Assembly (NCBI GenBank): GCA_964400735.1
Contig: CAYNVQ010000009.1
Location: forward strand, 121,587-185,586
Reading direction: 5' to 3'
Source: CAYNVQ01 sp964400735
GTDB lineage: Bacteria > Acidobacteriota > Aminicenantia > Aminicenantales > Aminicenantaceae
DNA length: 64,000 nt
Position 1 is the stretch's first letter. The number at the start of each line of letters is the position of its first letter. The notes beneath the pieces were generated by a model. It did not search any database. It was given only the letters and a program-made list of their open reading frames with translations, and was not told where the DNA came from. This document shows, one piece after another, positions 43,011 to 51,751 of this stretch. The position numbers and the translations under genes were made by a program.

Positions 43011-44644
43011 CTCGTTCCTCCCATTCCAGGAATCCTCTTGGCCGTGAATTCCGTCGATCCTTCGGTTCCTTGCACGACCGTTCCGGTCATTTTATCGCCT
43101 TCCACGACAGCCGAGAAGTACAGGTCGATCTCCTGTCCCCCTACCGAAAGGTTGATCTCGAAATAGACCTGGTTCGTTGAAACATTCCCGCCCGAAAAAT
43201 CGAACACACCAAAGGGCGTGGTCAGCTTGCCGGATAAAGCGGCCTCTTCCTGGATGAAATCGATGGTCAGTTTCAAGCCCGCCTCCGGGATATCGATCTC
43301 CCACTTTCCGGTGACATTGACGGTGGGTTTCTCTCCTTCTTTAGCTTCCACCTCTTTGAGCTCGAACTTGTAGCCATCGGCAAAAACATATTTGACCTTG
43401 GCTTCTTTGGTCAGGAATTCTCCTTCGACCAACGCAAGGTTGGCTATCTTCCCCGGCTCCACTGTTCCCAAAGCCTTTTCCAATCCAAGAAATCGTGCGG
43501 CTCCTACCGTCAGCGCCTTAAGGGCTGTCTCCAGGGGGAGCCCGTTCTCTATGGCTTTCTGGATTCCCTCGACATAGCTCTGGGGGTCATCCGTTCCCAG
43601 GGAACAAAAGGCAAAAGGGATTCCTGCCTCAGCCAGCAAAGCCGGATTCTTCACATACAGCTCTTTTTCGGCTTTTTCCCGCGCCTCCGATCCTTTTTGG
43701 GCGTAAAGGCTGGAGCTGGGGACCTTGAAGGTCAAGGGAACGAACACTCTGGCTTTGGCTTTTTTCAGCTCGGGAATCACCCGGAAGCCTTCATTCCCCA
43801 TATCGCAGACAAAAAAGTCCAATTTCATTTCTTCGGAAAGTTCCAGAGCCCGAAGGATATCGTACTGATTGCGGCAGAGAAAGACCACAGGCTTTTTACC
43901 CACGGCAAAATCGGAAAGGACCTCATACTTGCTGTTGTATACGGGCCGGGCAACACCGTTCATCTCCTTCCGCCAGCGTGTCTTGTGCATATCGAAGTAA
44001 GAGGCATCGGAAAACTCCTGCCTGAGCAGGGCGACCACGCCCATAAGGGAACTCGGGTAGAGCGTGAAACCGCCTACCGAAAAACCGACGCCGAGACAAG
44101 TATCTCTCAGGATAACGGCCTTATTTCTTTCCGTTGTGCTCAGGGAAAACACAGAGGCCTGGCCGGTGAAAATCCCTCTCTCCGGAATGACCTGGGCCGC
44201 CGTTATACCCGCCTTGTGGTATTTTTCCAAGATGGACCTGCTTATTTCAAAATGGTCCAGCGCCCTGAATTCCGGATTGATCCCTCTATCCTCTTCAGTG
44301 TACTCACCCGTGTAAATTTTCGTAGGGTCGAACTTCCGTTCGGGTAGCTTGAGAAGTGATTTGCCCAAAGCATCGATCAGGCCGGGATAGACCGTCAGAC
44401 TGCTCCCATCGATCACCTCCGCATCCGCGGGAACGGCGACCTGCGCTCCGACCGCCTCGATCAGTCCCTCACGAATAACGACCGTCCCTTTTTCAATGGT
44501 CACTCCTGCCTGGGTGACAATCCGGCAATCCTCAACCGCAAAGACCCTGTGAAGCTCCTCCTGGGAGTAAAGACTGCAAAAATAAGGGACCAGGAGTGAC
44601 AACACACACAGGGCTATGCCTGTTTTGAACAGCTTCTTGACCAT
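43007..44644 (-). CDS. Amidohydrolase-fold protein without metal ligands plus beta-rich tail (first of cluster)
   Basis: 545 residues with a signal peptide (I-A-L-C-V-L-S-L-L-V-P-Y-F-C). The fold is recognisable from V-V-I-R-E-G-L-I-E-A-V-G, V-Y-P-G-L-I-D and A-L-T-V-G-A-A-R-F-L-G-L ... E-P-G-K-I-A-N-L. The H-x-H position reads A-L-G-K, and the later ligand strands read V-F-L-C-R-N and F-F-V-C-D-M without histidine; only C-S-L-G-T-D-D-P keeps the aspartate. Residues about 440-545 form an extra beta-rich domain starting V-T-G-K-W-E-I-D-I. AGGAGGTAAG precedes the ATG, and the repeat element B ends 52 bases upstream. First gene of the operon. Confidence 0.85.
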   Translation of the reverse strand: MVKKLFKTGIALCVLSLLVPYFCSLYSQEELHRVFAVEDCRIVTQAGVTIEKGTVVIREGLIEAVGAQVAVPADAEVIDGSSLTVYPGLIDALGKSLLKLPERKFDPTKIYTGEYTEEDRGINPEFRALDHFEISRSILEKYHKAGITAAQVIPERGIFTGQASVFSLSTTERNKAVILRDTCLGVGFSVGGFTLYPSSLMGVVALLRQEFSDASYFDMHKTRWRKEMNGVARPVYNSKYEVLSDFAVGKKPVVFLCRNQYDILRALELSEEMKLDFFVCDMGNEGFRVIPELKKAKARVFVPLTFKVPSSSLYAQKGSEAREKAEKELYVKNPALLAEAGIPFAFCSLGTDDPQSYVEGIQKAIENGLPLETALKALTVGAARFLGLEKALGTVEPGKIANLALVEGEFLTKEAKVKYVFADGYKFELKEVEAKEGEKPTVNVTGKWEIDIPEAGLKLTIDFIQEEAALSGKLTTPFGVFDFSGGNVSTNQVYFEINLSVGGQEIDLYFSAVVEGDKMTGTVVQGTEGSTEFTAKRIPGMGGTR

Positions 44645-45273
44645 CTTACCTCCTTTTTTGAAAATTCTTTTCTTTCCTCATTATCCTTACTAACCTGAAT
44701 TCTTCATAAAAATATCGATTCCATCTTCTAGCTAATTTTCCTATAATTTTTTGGCTTTGTCCCAAAGTGACGGGAATTTAAACGCAGATATAGGCACAGG
44801 GAAGTGTCGAAGCGACATTGAAGACCCCAACCCAACCTACCAATCGATCTCATGACAATAATTTCATCATCGCCCATTCGCTGGACTAGGTCGTAAAGGC
44901 AGTGCACTATACCTTCATGGGCTACTTCTTGACCTTTCAGCACCCGATCCGATTTAATCCCTTGACTCATGAATAATCCCGTCTGCCTAACTCTATCAAC
45001 TCGTTGGGTCAGATAATTCATACGAAAATCGGGCCTCAAAAGTTCCGGAATCTTCATCCAGACACCCCGTTTCCTGGCTTTGCTGTTGATGCCGGGAGGC
45101 GATTCATTTTCGGCAAAAAAGCATTAAACTGCGGTGACTCAAAAAAATTCATGCAGTCTTCAATACTCTCCTTTAAGATCCAGATTTAGCTGATGAAATT
45201 GGTTTCGACTTATGCTCGCCATTTGTGGGCAATTTCTGGTAAGATAAGTAAAATCCCTTTTTGGAAGAAGAAG
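44645..45273. other. Divergent intergenic region with element B
   Basis: Contains the ~280-bp element at 44697-44980 and, to its right, about 290 bases with no gene. A 109-codon minus-strand frame (44728-45057) lies mostly in the element and has no ribosome-binding site; its end resembles the frame in the fragment at 231-296, as expected of shared repeat sequence. Confidence 0.5.
44697..44980. repeat. ~280-bp element with GGATTATTCAT inverted ends, copy B
   Basis: Left end CCTGAATTCTTCATAAAA and right end CATGAATAATCCCG are inverted versions of the same motif. Length (284 bases) and internal blocks match copy A (280 bases), most clearly GCAGTGCACTATACCTTCAT followed by GGGCTACTTC near the right end. 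An internal TGTCG-AAG-CGACA hairpin (44807-44819) is shared in degraded form with 278-290. Confidence 0.6.
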
Positions 45274-46155
45274 ATGAACGAAACAAAATCTGGAAGCACT
45301 ACTAAAAAATGGCTCGTGGGTTGTGGAATCGGTTGCGGGGCCCTCCTCCTGATCGCCATCGTCCTGGGAATTACAGGATTCATGTTTTTCAAGAACATCG
45401 TCAATGAATTCAAGGAAACCGAAGAGACCACGAAGATCCTGACCGAGCGCTACGGTGAAATCACAGATTACTGCCCCGCTCCCGACGGGTCCTTCCCAGC
45501 CGGCCGCCTAGAGGCTTTTCTAGCAGTGAGAGAGGCTTTTGCCGAACCACGCAAGGAATTGGATGCCTCGATGCTGGCCCTTCAAGAGCGAAGCTCAGGC
45601 ACAGAAGTGGAGGTGAAAAGGCCTCAAAATATCATCCAGATGGTCAAGCTGGGGTTCGGCCTCGTACCTCGGATCGCCGAATTCATGAAGGCCCGGAACC
45701 AGGCCCTCCTAGATAAGGAGATGGGGATAGGCGAATATTACTATATCTACGTCATCGCCAACTTCTCCTGGCTGGGAAGGCACGTCGAGGACGGTCCTGA
45801 TTTCCAGATAAACGAACAGGGTGAAGAGGAATTCCGCAGGGGAGAATTGGACCGGGAAGAGGTTAGAGAAGAACGCCGGGACCTCCTCATCAGGCGGATA
45901 CACAGAATGATTCTGCCCATGCTGCACCATCAACTGGAAAAGCTGACATCCGGCGAAATCTCTGAAGGCCAGATGGAATGGAAAAAGAACTTGGAGGCAG
46001 AGATTCAGGCCTTGGAAGAAGACCGGTATCGTCTTCCCTGGCAGGACGGTCTTCCGGCCCAGACTCAAGATTCCCTCGAGCCTTTCCGTTCCAGGCTAGA
46101 GCAGAGCTACAATGCTATGACAAATCCTATAGAACTCACCTGGGAACAAAGGTAA
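45274..46155 (+). CDS. Single-pass membrane protein of unknown function
   Basis: 293 residues. A short basic N-terminus (M-N-E-T-K-S-G-S-T-T-K-K-W) is followed by one membrane helix (about 18-40; C-G-A-L-L-L-I-A-I-V-L-G-I-T-G-F). The rest is a soluble, mostly helical, acidic domain with an E-R-Y-G-E-I-T-D-Y-C-P-A-P-D-G segment, I-G-E-Y-Y-Y-I-Y-V and many Glu/Arg residues. The N-in anchor suggests the domain faces the periplasm. GGAAGAAGAAG is directly before the ATG at 45274. I do not recognise a family. It stands alone between repeat B and a broken gene. Confidence 0.75.
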   Translation: MNETKSGSTTKKWLVGCGIGCGALLLIAIVLGITGFMFFKNIVNEFKETEETTKILTERYGEITDYCPAPDGSFPAGRLEAFLAVREAFAEPRKELDASMLALQERSSGTEVEVKRPQNIIQMVKLGFGLVPRIAEFMKARNQALLDKEMGIGEYYYIYVIANFSWLGRHVEDGPDFQINEQGEEEFRRGELDREEVREERRDLLIRRIHRMILPMLHHQLEKLTSGEISEGQMEWKKNLEAEIQALEEDRYRLPWQDGLPAQTQDSLEPFRSRLEQSYNAMTNPIELTWEQR

Positions 46156-46261
46156 AATATCTTTTATGATACACCTTTTGCTTAAACGAGGTGTTTAAAA
46201 AGACGTCAGCATTTTTGAGGGACACTCCAGATAAGTAAATTTTGAGTTTTAGGGGGTGATT

Positions 46262-46469
46262 ATGAAAAAAATTTTTCTATTTTTCTCTTTCTCTTCCTTC
46301 TAACGAGTTTCTCATAAGCCCCGATATCGGGATCGAGGCCAAAGCCAAATATTTTCAGCCTTCGGATGCCGACTTCAGAAACATCTGGGCAGCGCATTTC
46401 TCATTCGATATAGGGGAACTTTCCTTTGGAGTGGGATTGGGAGACGATTTTGAATGCGTCTCCAGATAG
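46262..46469 (+). pseudogene. Remnant of an outer-membrane beta-barrel protein gene
   Basis: AGGGGGTG is well spaced before an ATG at 46262, which opens a signal-peptide-like sequence (M-K-K-I-F-L-F-F-S-F-S-S-F) that stops at once. In another frame the sequence continues I-G-I-E-A-K-A-K-Y-F-Q-P-S-D-A-D-F-R-N-I-W, then F-D-I-G-E-L-S-F-G-V-G-L-G, and stops at 46467-46469. That looks like the first strands of an outer-membrane porin-like barrel. So the gene has both a frameshift near 46300 and a truncation of nearly all the barrel. The convergent CNNM gene ends two bases later. Confidence 0.6.
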
Positions 46470-46470
46470 C

Positions 46471-49221
46471 CTATTGATCCTTTTTTTGTATTCTCACCCT
46501 GCGGATGCTTTTTCTGTCCGCCTCGAGAATGACGATTTTGAGCTCACTGGTCTCGATGATCTCTCCTCCTTTTGGAATCCTTTCTGTCAGAGAGATAACG
46601 TAGCCCGCAATGGTGTTGTAGTCGCCTCGCGGGATAGCCATCCCGTAAAAATTATTCAGCGACTGAATCTCTGTCTTCCCGTCACACTCGATGACTCTCT
46701 CGCTGACCAGGCGGACGCCATCCACCTCATCTCGGTCCTTTTCATCTCGAATATCCCCGAGAATCTCCTCGATCAAATCCTCGATGGTCACCAACCCCAC
46801 CACACCTCCATATTCATCGACCACAAACACCATGGTCTTCCGACTGCGTTTAAGCTCCCTCAGCAGAGAATAGACCTTCTTCGATTCTGGATCGTGTAGG
46901 ACATCTCTCTGAATATAAGGACTGATCGTTGCCGACGGGAACTTTTTATACAAAACATCGAGGACATTCACCATCCCTATCAAATTATCCACCCGGCCTT
47001 CATAGACAGGTATTCTGGAAAAGCCTGTTCTAGAGACCGTTTTGAAAAATTCCTGAACAGAGGCGTCTTTGGGAAGAGTCACCACCTCCACCAGAGGGGT
47101 CATCACTTTCTCTAGGGTCATGCTTTCCAAATCCAGAATAGCCTGTATCATTCGCAACTGCTCTTTTCTGAGAACCCCTTCCTTCTCCCCCATTCTGGCC
47201 AAAAGGATGATCTCTTCCCGCATGCTTCTTTTCCTCTCCTCGATGTCCCGTTTGCCGGCCATTCTCACCACAGAATTCGTAAGAATCGTCACAAACCCCA
47301 CCACAGGCCGAAGAATTTTCTCCGCCGCCCATATACCGGGCGCACTTTTCAAGGCAAGTGTATCAGCTTTGGCACGAAATGTTGTTTTGGGAAGAATCTC
47401 ACAGAAGAGTAATATCAAAAATGTCATGACAATCGTGTTCAGGAATTCGTGCAGACCTCTCCTTCCGGGCAAGGCTAGCATGATAAGTTGGAGCCCGGCC
47501 ACTCCTGCGGCCGCCGACATCAAATTATCACTGACCAGTACTGTTCCCAAGAGTTTGTCTGGCTCTTGCCAAAGCTTTTTGATGGTCTGTGCCCGCACAT
47601 TTCCTTGCTGTGCCAGAACATCGAGGTGGGCCTTGGAGGCCGAAACGACGGCTGTCTCCGCCCCGGCGAAAAAAGCCCTCAGACACAAACACAAAATGAG
47701 CAACAGGAAAAAAATAAAGAATGAAACGCGGCTGCTGGGAATGACATCCTTTGCATCGAGAGGGCCCGTTGAAAAAAATCCCATTACAGGAACAGCAGCC
47801 AAGACCAAGGGAAGCAAAAAAAGGGCTCGTCCGCCGTTACGGCCTTTCCTAGGTGGCTTCCCCAGCTTTCTCATTTTTACGAGGCTGATCCTATTTCTGG
47901 ACAACTTAGCGACTTCAAAAACCAGCCTGTTTAACCTGTCCTTTATGATATCTCCCTCCTTGGGCAGGGCCCCCAGAAGCTTGGTGACATAGCCTCCGAC
48001 CGTGTCTGCCCCGGATATTTCGATCTTGAGTTTGAGCTGTCTGTTCAAACTGCGGAGGCTGACAAATCCGGGGATCAATACAGCCTGGGGATCCTTCGGG
48101 TCCTTGGAAATCGTCATTTGAGATAGCTTGTCATATTCATCAAAAATCTCTCCTAGGACTTCCTCCACGATATCCTCTCCTGTGATCAATCCTGAAACGC
48201 CTCCGTACTCATCGAGCAATATCGCCATCTGCTGCTTTTTCCGGGTCATCTCAGCCATCAGCGCCCCAATTTTTTTTGTCTCATAAACAAAAAGAGGAGG
48301 CCGGATAAGCGTCCCCTTGCTGTCTGGATAAAGATTTTCCACCAACTCGTTCTGGGAGAGGAATTCCTCTATGGTAAGCTGCTCAACGCTCCTCCCTCCC
48401 AAGCTTTCGATTTTCAGTCCTTTCCAGCTTGGCATATCCTTGACATAAAAAATGCCGCATATATTATCCAGCCTGTCCCTGTAGACGGGAATACGGGAGT
48501 GTCCTGCTTCTCTCGTTAAATCAAAGGCCTCCTGGATGGTTTTGGTCACCTCCACACAGATCATTCCTGTCCGAGGCACCATTGCTTCTTTGGCCGGAAT
48601 ATCATGTAACTCAAAAATATTATGAATGATCTCCCCTTCTTCTTCATCCAGAGCTCCATGCTCCTCGGTTGCCTTGATGAGGGCTCTAATTTCCTCTTCG
48701 GTCAAGGGGGTTTCTTCCATCACGGCCCGGACACCAAAAAAGGGAAGAAGCATATCCGTCAGGATCCGCAGGGGCCTCCGGAAAGGATAGATGATATGTG
48801 AAAAGAACCATAGCGGCTGAGCAGCGGTTCGCGCAAATCTCTCGGTATGTTTGATCGCGTACGTCTTGGGCGTAATCTCTCCAAAAATCAGGAGCAAAAA
48901 TGTTTCGATCATTATAGCTGCTACATAAGCCAGACCCAGATTTTCTCCCCGGAACATATGATTGAAAATAAGGGAGCCCAGGATGCTCACGAAGGCCATG
49001 TTGACCAAAGTATTGCCGAAAAGGACAGTAATGAACAGCCGACGGGGATCGTCCAAGAATTTTTTAATGGATTGGCTGCTCTTTTTTTTGTCTCCTCTGA
49101 TCCTCTGGACCTCGACCTTGGAAAGAGCGGTTAGCGCTGTTTCGGAGCCTGAAAAGAATGAGGAGAGGACCATCAACAATCCCAATCCAGCCAGGTGAAA
49201 AAAAAGGTTAACGACACTCAT
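46471..49221 (-). CDS. Double CNNM/CorC-type membrane protein (two modules fused)
   Basis: 916 residues comprising two complete copies of the HlyC/CorC layout. Module 1 (about 1-440) has a DUF21/CNNM membrane domain (F-F-S-G-S-E-T-A-L-T-A-L-S), a CBS pair (V-P-R-T-G-M-I ... D-E-Y-G-G-V-S-G-L-I-T) and a CorC_HlyC domain. Module 2 (about 475-916) repeats it (F-F-A-G-A-E-T-A-V-V-S-A-S; V-M-T-P-L-V-E-V; V-D-E-Y-G-G-V-V-G-L-V-T). Relatives are single modules of about 430 residues that dimerise; they take part in Mg2+ or cation homeostasis. The start is the ATG at 49219-49221; a TTG two codons upstream is less likely. Fusion rather than assembly error is supported by the continuous linker sequence. 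Confidence 0.9.
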   Translation of the reverse strand: MSVVNLFFHLAGLGLLMVLSSFFSGSETALTALSKVEVQRIRGDKKKSSQSIKKFLDDPRRLFITVLFGNTLVNMAFVSILGSLIFNHMFRGENLGLAYVAAIMIETFLLLIFGEITPKTYAIKHTERFARTAAQPLWFFSHIIYPFRRPLRILTDMLLPFFGVRAVMEETPLTEEEIRALIKATEEHGALDEEEGEIIHNIFELHDIPAKEAMVPRTGMICVEVTKTIQEAFDLTREAGHSRIPVYRDRLDNICGIFYVKDMPSWKGLKIESLGGRSVEQLTIEEFLSQNELVENLYPDSKGTLIRPPLFVYETKKIGALMAEMTRKKQQMAILLDEYGGVSGLITGEDIVEEVLGEIFDEYDKLSQMTISKDPKDPQAVLIPGFVSLRSLNRQLKLKIEISGADTVGGYVTKLLGALPKEGDIIKDRLNRLVFEVAKLSRNRISLVKMRKLGKPPRKGRNGGRALFLLPLVLAAVPVMGFFSTGPLDAKDVIPSSRVSFFIFFLLLILCLCLRAFFAGAETAVVSASKAHLDVLAQQGNVRAQTIKKLWQEPDKLLGTVLVSDNLMSAAAGVAGLQLIMLALPGRRGLHEFLNTIVMTFLILLFCEILPKTTFRAKADTLALKSAPGIWAAEKILRPVVGFVTILTNSVVRMAGKRDIEERKRSMREEIILLARMGEKEGVLRKEQLRMIQAILDLESMTLEKVMTPLVEVVTLPKDASVQEFFKTVSRTGFSRIPVYEGRVDNLIGMVNVLDVLYKKFPSATISPYIQRDVLHDPESKKVYSLLRELKRSRKTMVFVVDEYGGVVGLVTIEDLIEEILGDIRDEKDRDEVDGVRLVSERVIECDGKTEIQSLNNFYGMAIPRGDYNTIAGYVISLTERIPKGGEIIETSELKIVILEADRKSIRRVRIQKKDQ

Positions 49222-49524
49222 TCCCAAGAAAGCCTTTAATCACATATAACACAGCGGACTTCCCTGGTCAATATACGGGGACGTTCCTTTGGGTACCACC
49301 CCATGCAGGTGAACCTTACAAGTCGTCCCTCCAAATGCACGTAAAAGTATTTCTGCGGTTGAAAGCCCAGGGCAAATGGCAGACAGGCTGTCCGTGTGGA
49401 ATCACCTGTCTTTTTCACCCATTCCTCACCGTGAATGAAAAGAGAAACGCCGAGGGGCGGAAACGTTATTTTTTTGGAGTTGACCGATGGCAGCCACTCT
49501 GGTAACGTGAACTGGGAGGAAGAC
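49222..49524. other. Divergent intergenic region, no gene supported
   Basis: A 96-codon minus-strand frame (49236-49526) spans it, but it overlaps the start of the aminotransferase on the other strand and has no ribosome-binding site. A GGGGACGTTCC motif at about 49278-49288 resembles ones near 50664 and, inverted, 634-644. Confidence 0.4.
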
Positions 49525-50649
49525 ATGGGATATGCCTTAAATCGCCGTCAGTGGTTAAAAGCAAGTACTGTGGCTGTCGCAGGTTTTGTGGCCGGACCGA
49601 GTTGGATACATCCTGGAAGGGAAAAGTCTTTTTTTCAAGACTTTTCCGTAGAAGGTCAGCTTGTTCGGTTGGAAAGCAACGAAAGTCCTTTTGGTTTCTC
49701 GGAAAAGGCCAAGGAAGCGGTGTACAGCTCCATGGCTTTATCCAACCGTTATCCTCACGGTCACTATCCTCAGTTGACAAATCTCATCGCAGAACAGGAG
49801 GGAATCTCCCCGGACCACATTATCCTGGGAGCAGGCTCGACCGAAGTGATGGTCACCCTGATTCACTGGGCCAAAAACAGAGGCGAGATTCTGGTGGGCG
49901 ATCCGACCTATTTCGACTTCATCTATTACACCGGCCGAGCAGGCTGCCCCCTCTCAAAAATCAAGCTGACCGAAACATTCGAACACGACTTAGAAGCGAT
50001 GGAAAAGCGCATCTCAAGCGAAACCGCACTGGTCTATATCTGCAATCCGCTCAATCCCACCGGGTCGATATCACCGGCCGACGGATTGCGGAAGTTTTGT
50101 CGAAGCGCCTCCGAAAGGGCTCTGGTCGTGGTGGACGAGGCCTATCACGAATATGTGGAAGATCCCGATTATTCTTCGATGATGGACCTGGTCAAGGAAG
50201 AAAAGAACGTCGTCGTCACCCGAACTTTCTCCAAAATATTCGGCCTGGCAGGACTGCGCATAGGCTACGGGATGGCAGCTCCGTCCATCATCGAGCGGTT
50301 GAAAAAATTGAGCAGGAATTTTGCTCCGGTTTCCTGGTTAAGCCTTAAAGCTGCCATCGCCAGCTACAAGGACCGGGAGTTCATCCGGAGGGTAAAGGAA
50401 AAAAACAACCAAATGAAAAGATACTTGTCAGGAGAGCTGAATAGGCTCGGTCTTTTTTTTATTCCTTCCCAAACAAATTTCATTCTATTTCAGGTCGACC
50501 GGGATGCCAAGCAGCTGGCCGAAAAACTCGAACGACGGCACATCCTCATCCGTCCCTTCTCTTTCCATGGCCATCACTGGATCCGGGTGAGCATTGGAAC
50601 CCGAACGGAGTTGCAGGCTTTCGTATCGGCCTTGGCCGCTTTCATCTGA
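49525..50649 (+). CDS. Class I/II aminotransferase with Tat-type leader (HisC-like)
   Basis: 374 residues of the PLP fold type I group. The N-terminus has N-R-R-Q-W-L-K-A-S-T-V-A-V-A-G-F-V-A-G, a twin-arginine leader. The catalytic domain shows L-E-S-N-E-S-P-F-G (substrate segment as in histidinol-phosphate aminotransferases), Y-I-C-N-P-L-N-P-T-G, V-D-E-A-Y-H-E-Y and the PLP lysine in T-F-S-K-I-F-G-L-A-G-L-R-I-G-Y-G. GGAGGAAG precedes the ATG at 49525. Most enzymes of this group are cytosolic and use 2-oxoglutarate, so an exported copy is odd; either the leader is functional or it is an anchor. No his genes are nearby, and the substrate is unknown. Confidence 0.85.
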   Translation: MGYALNRRQWLKASTVAVAGFVAGPSWIHPGREKSFFQDFSVEGQLVRLESNESPFGFSEKAKEAVYSSMALSNRYPHGHYPQLTNLIAEQEGISPDHIILGAGSTEVMVTLIHWAKNRGEILVGDPTYFDFIYYTGRAGCPLSKIKLTETFEHDLEAMEKRISSETALVYICNPLNPTGSISPADGLRKFCRSASERALVVVDEAYHEYVEDPDYSSMMDLVKEEKNVVVTRTFSKIFGLAGLRIGYGMAAPSIIERLKKLSRNFAPVSWLSLKAAIASYKDREFIRRVKEKNNQMKRYLSGELNRLGLFFIPSQTNFILFQVDRDAKQLAEKLERRHILIRPFSFHGHHWIRVSIGTRTELQAFVSALAAFI

Positions 50650-50680
50650 CAGGGAGATGAAGGGGACGTCCGCGCATCAT

Positions 50681-51622
50681 TTATAACAGGAATTTGCCGT
50701 CCCGCACGATATATTCTCCATTCGAACGGATGGAGACTTTATCCACCAGCGCATCGTAGTGGTGGGGGCTGGTATTTTCTCCCATCCCGTAAGAGTCTCC
50801 GATAGCGAAATGGGCTGTACCGAAGGCCTTTTCTGCCTCCAGCATGTTGGGACAAATCTTGGCTTTGCGATTGGTCCCGATCCCGAATTCCCCTATTATC
50901 CTCCCTGTCTCGTCATCTCCGATAATGGCCACGACCTCCTCGATTCCTTTTCCCTCATAACCGACCAGTCGTCCCTTTTCAAACTCCATGACACCGCGCC
51001 CGAGTTTGTCATCGATCAGGCAGATGACCAACCTGCCGCTGAAAGTTTCCTCCACAGGAACAGTGAAGACTTCCCCGGCCGGCAGATTGCCGTGCATCCC
51101 CTTCTGGCTGATATCCCCCCTATCGTTTTTCCACTTTCTTCCTTTGATACTGAATGTCATATAGGTGCCATCCCGGTTTTCGACAAGGATATCCTCACTA
51201 TCTTTCAAAGCTTCGATTATCCTCTCCCCGAATTCAGCCAGCTCTCTAAAATCGATATTCACCAGCCTTTCCATCATGTCGGCTGTCAGCCCCGGCATCA
51301 TGCACACCCGACTGTTCGCCACTCCCGCCTTGACCATGTAGCCGCGAAATGGCTTTTCTTCGATGCGCGGATCCAGCACATAGGCCAGAACCGAGGCTTT
51401 CGTACAGAGCAACTGAAAGAGAGTTGTGGGCCGGGTGATGGGCCTCAACGTCTCGGCCATCAAGTAAGTCGTGCTCTCAGCCCCGACCTCTCTGGCCCAA
51501 TAAGCTAGGGCTTCTGCTATCTCCAACTTCGCTTTATCCGTTACCAACAGAAACTGCTCCCCTTCCTTCAGAACCAAAGATTGTTTTATCGCCTTTTCGG
51601 CAGCTTGAAACATACCATTCAT
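50681..51622 (-). CDS. M29-like aminopeptidase (aminopeptidase T family)
   Basis: 313 residues with the metal-binding segments of the thermophilic aminopeptidase family: N-L-P-A-G-E-V-F-T-V-P-V-E (glutamates), A-G-x2-G and G-E-F-G-I-G-T-N (about 245), E-K-A-F-G-T-A-H-F-A-I-G-D (about 270) and a terminal H-H-Y-D. It lacks the roughly 60-90 residues that complete longer M29 members, as do many short leucyl aminopeptidase homologues. Acts on N-terminal residues of small peptides, in the cytosol. AAAGGAGAAAGG lies before the ATG. Convergent with the aminotransferase gene. Confidence 0.85.
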   Translation of the reverse strand: MNGMFQAAEKAIKQSLVLKEGEQFLLVTDKAKLEIAEALAYWAREVGAESTTYLMAETLRPITRPTTLFQLLCTKASVLAYVLDPRIEEKPFRGYMVKAGVANSRVCMMPGLTADMMERLVNIDFRELAEFGERIIEALKDSEDILVENRDGTYMTFSIKGRKWKNDRGDISQKGMHGNLPAGEVFTVPVEETFSGRLVICLIDDKLGRGVMEFEKGRLVGYEGKGIEEVVAIIGDDETGRIIGEFGIGTNRKAKICPNMLEAEKAFGTAHFAIGDSYGMGENTSPHHYDALVDKVSIRSNGEYIVRDGKFLL

Positions 51623-51751
51623 GACCTTTCTCCTTTTATCTTTTCTAATTTACACAATCATCGCCCAAAACGTCAAAAATTCTACCCCTCCATTTAAGCC
51701 AGCCCAAAATCGTAATCTCGAAAAATCTTACTACCTATAAACGAAGATGGA

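Noticed and set aside
44728..45057. 109-codon minus-strand frame thought at first to be a transposase remnant
   Set aside because: It lies mostly within repeat copy B, no transposase motif is visible, and its similarity to the 231-296 region is explained by shared repeat DNA.
46178..46210. ACACCT / AGGTGT hairpin followed by TTTAAAAA as a terminator of the 45.3-kb gene
   Set aside because: Six-pair stem with a 12-base loop and only three T after it; too weak.
49236..49526. 96-codon minus-strand frame between the CNNM and aminotransferase genes
   Set aside because: Overlaps the start of the aminotransferase gene on the other strand and lacks a ribosome-binding site.
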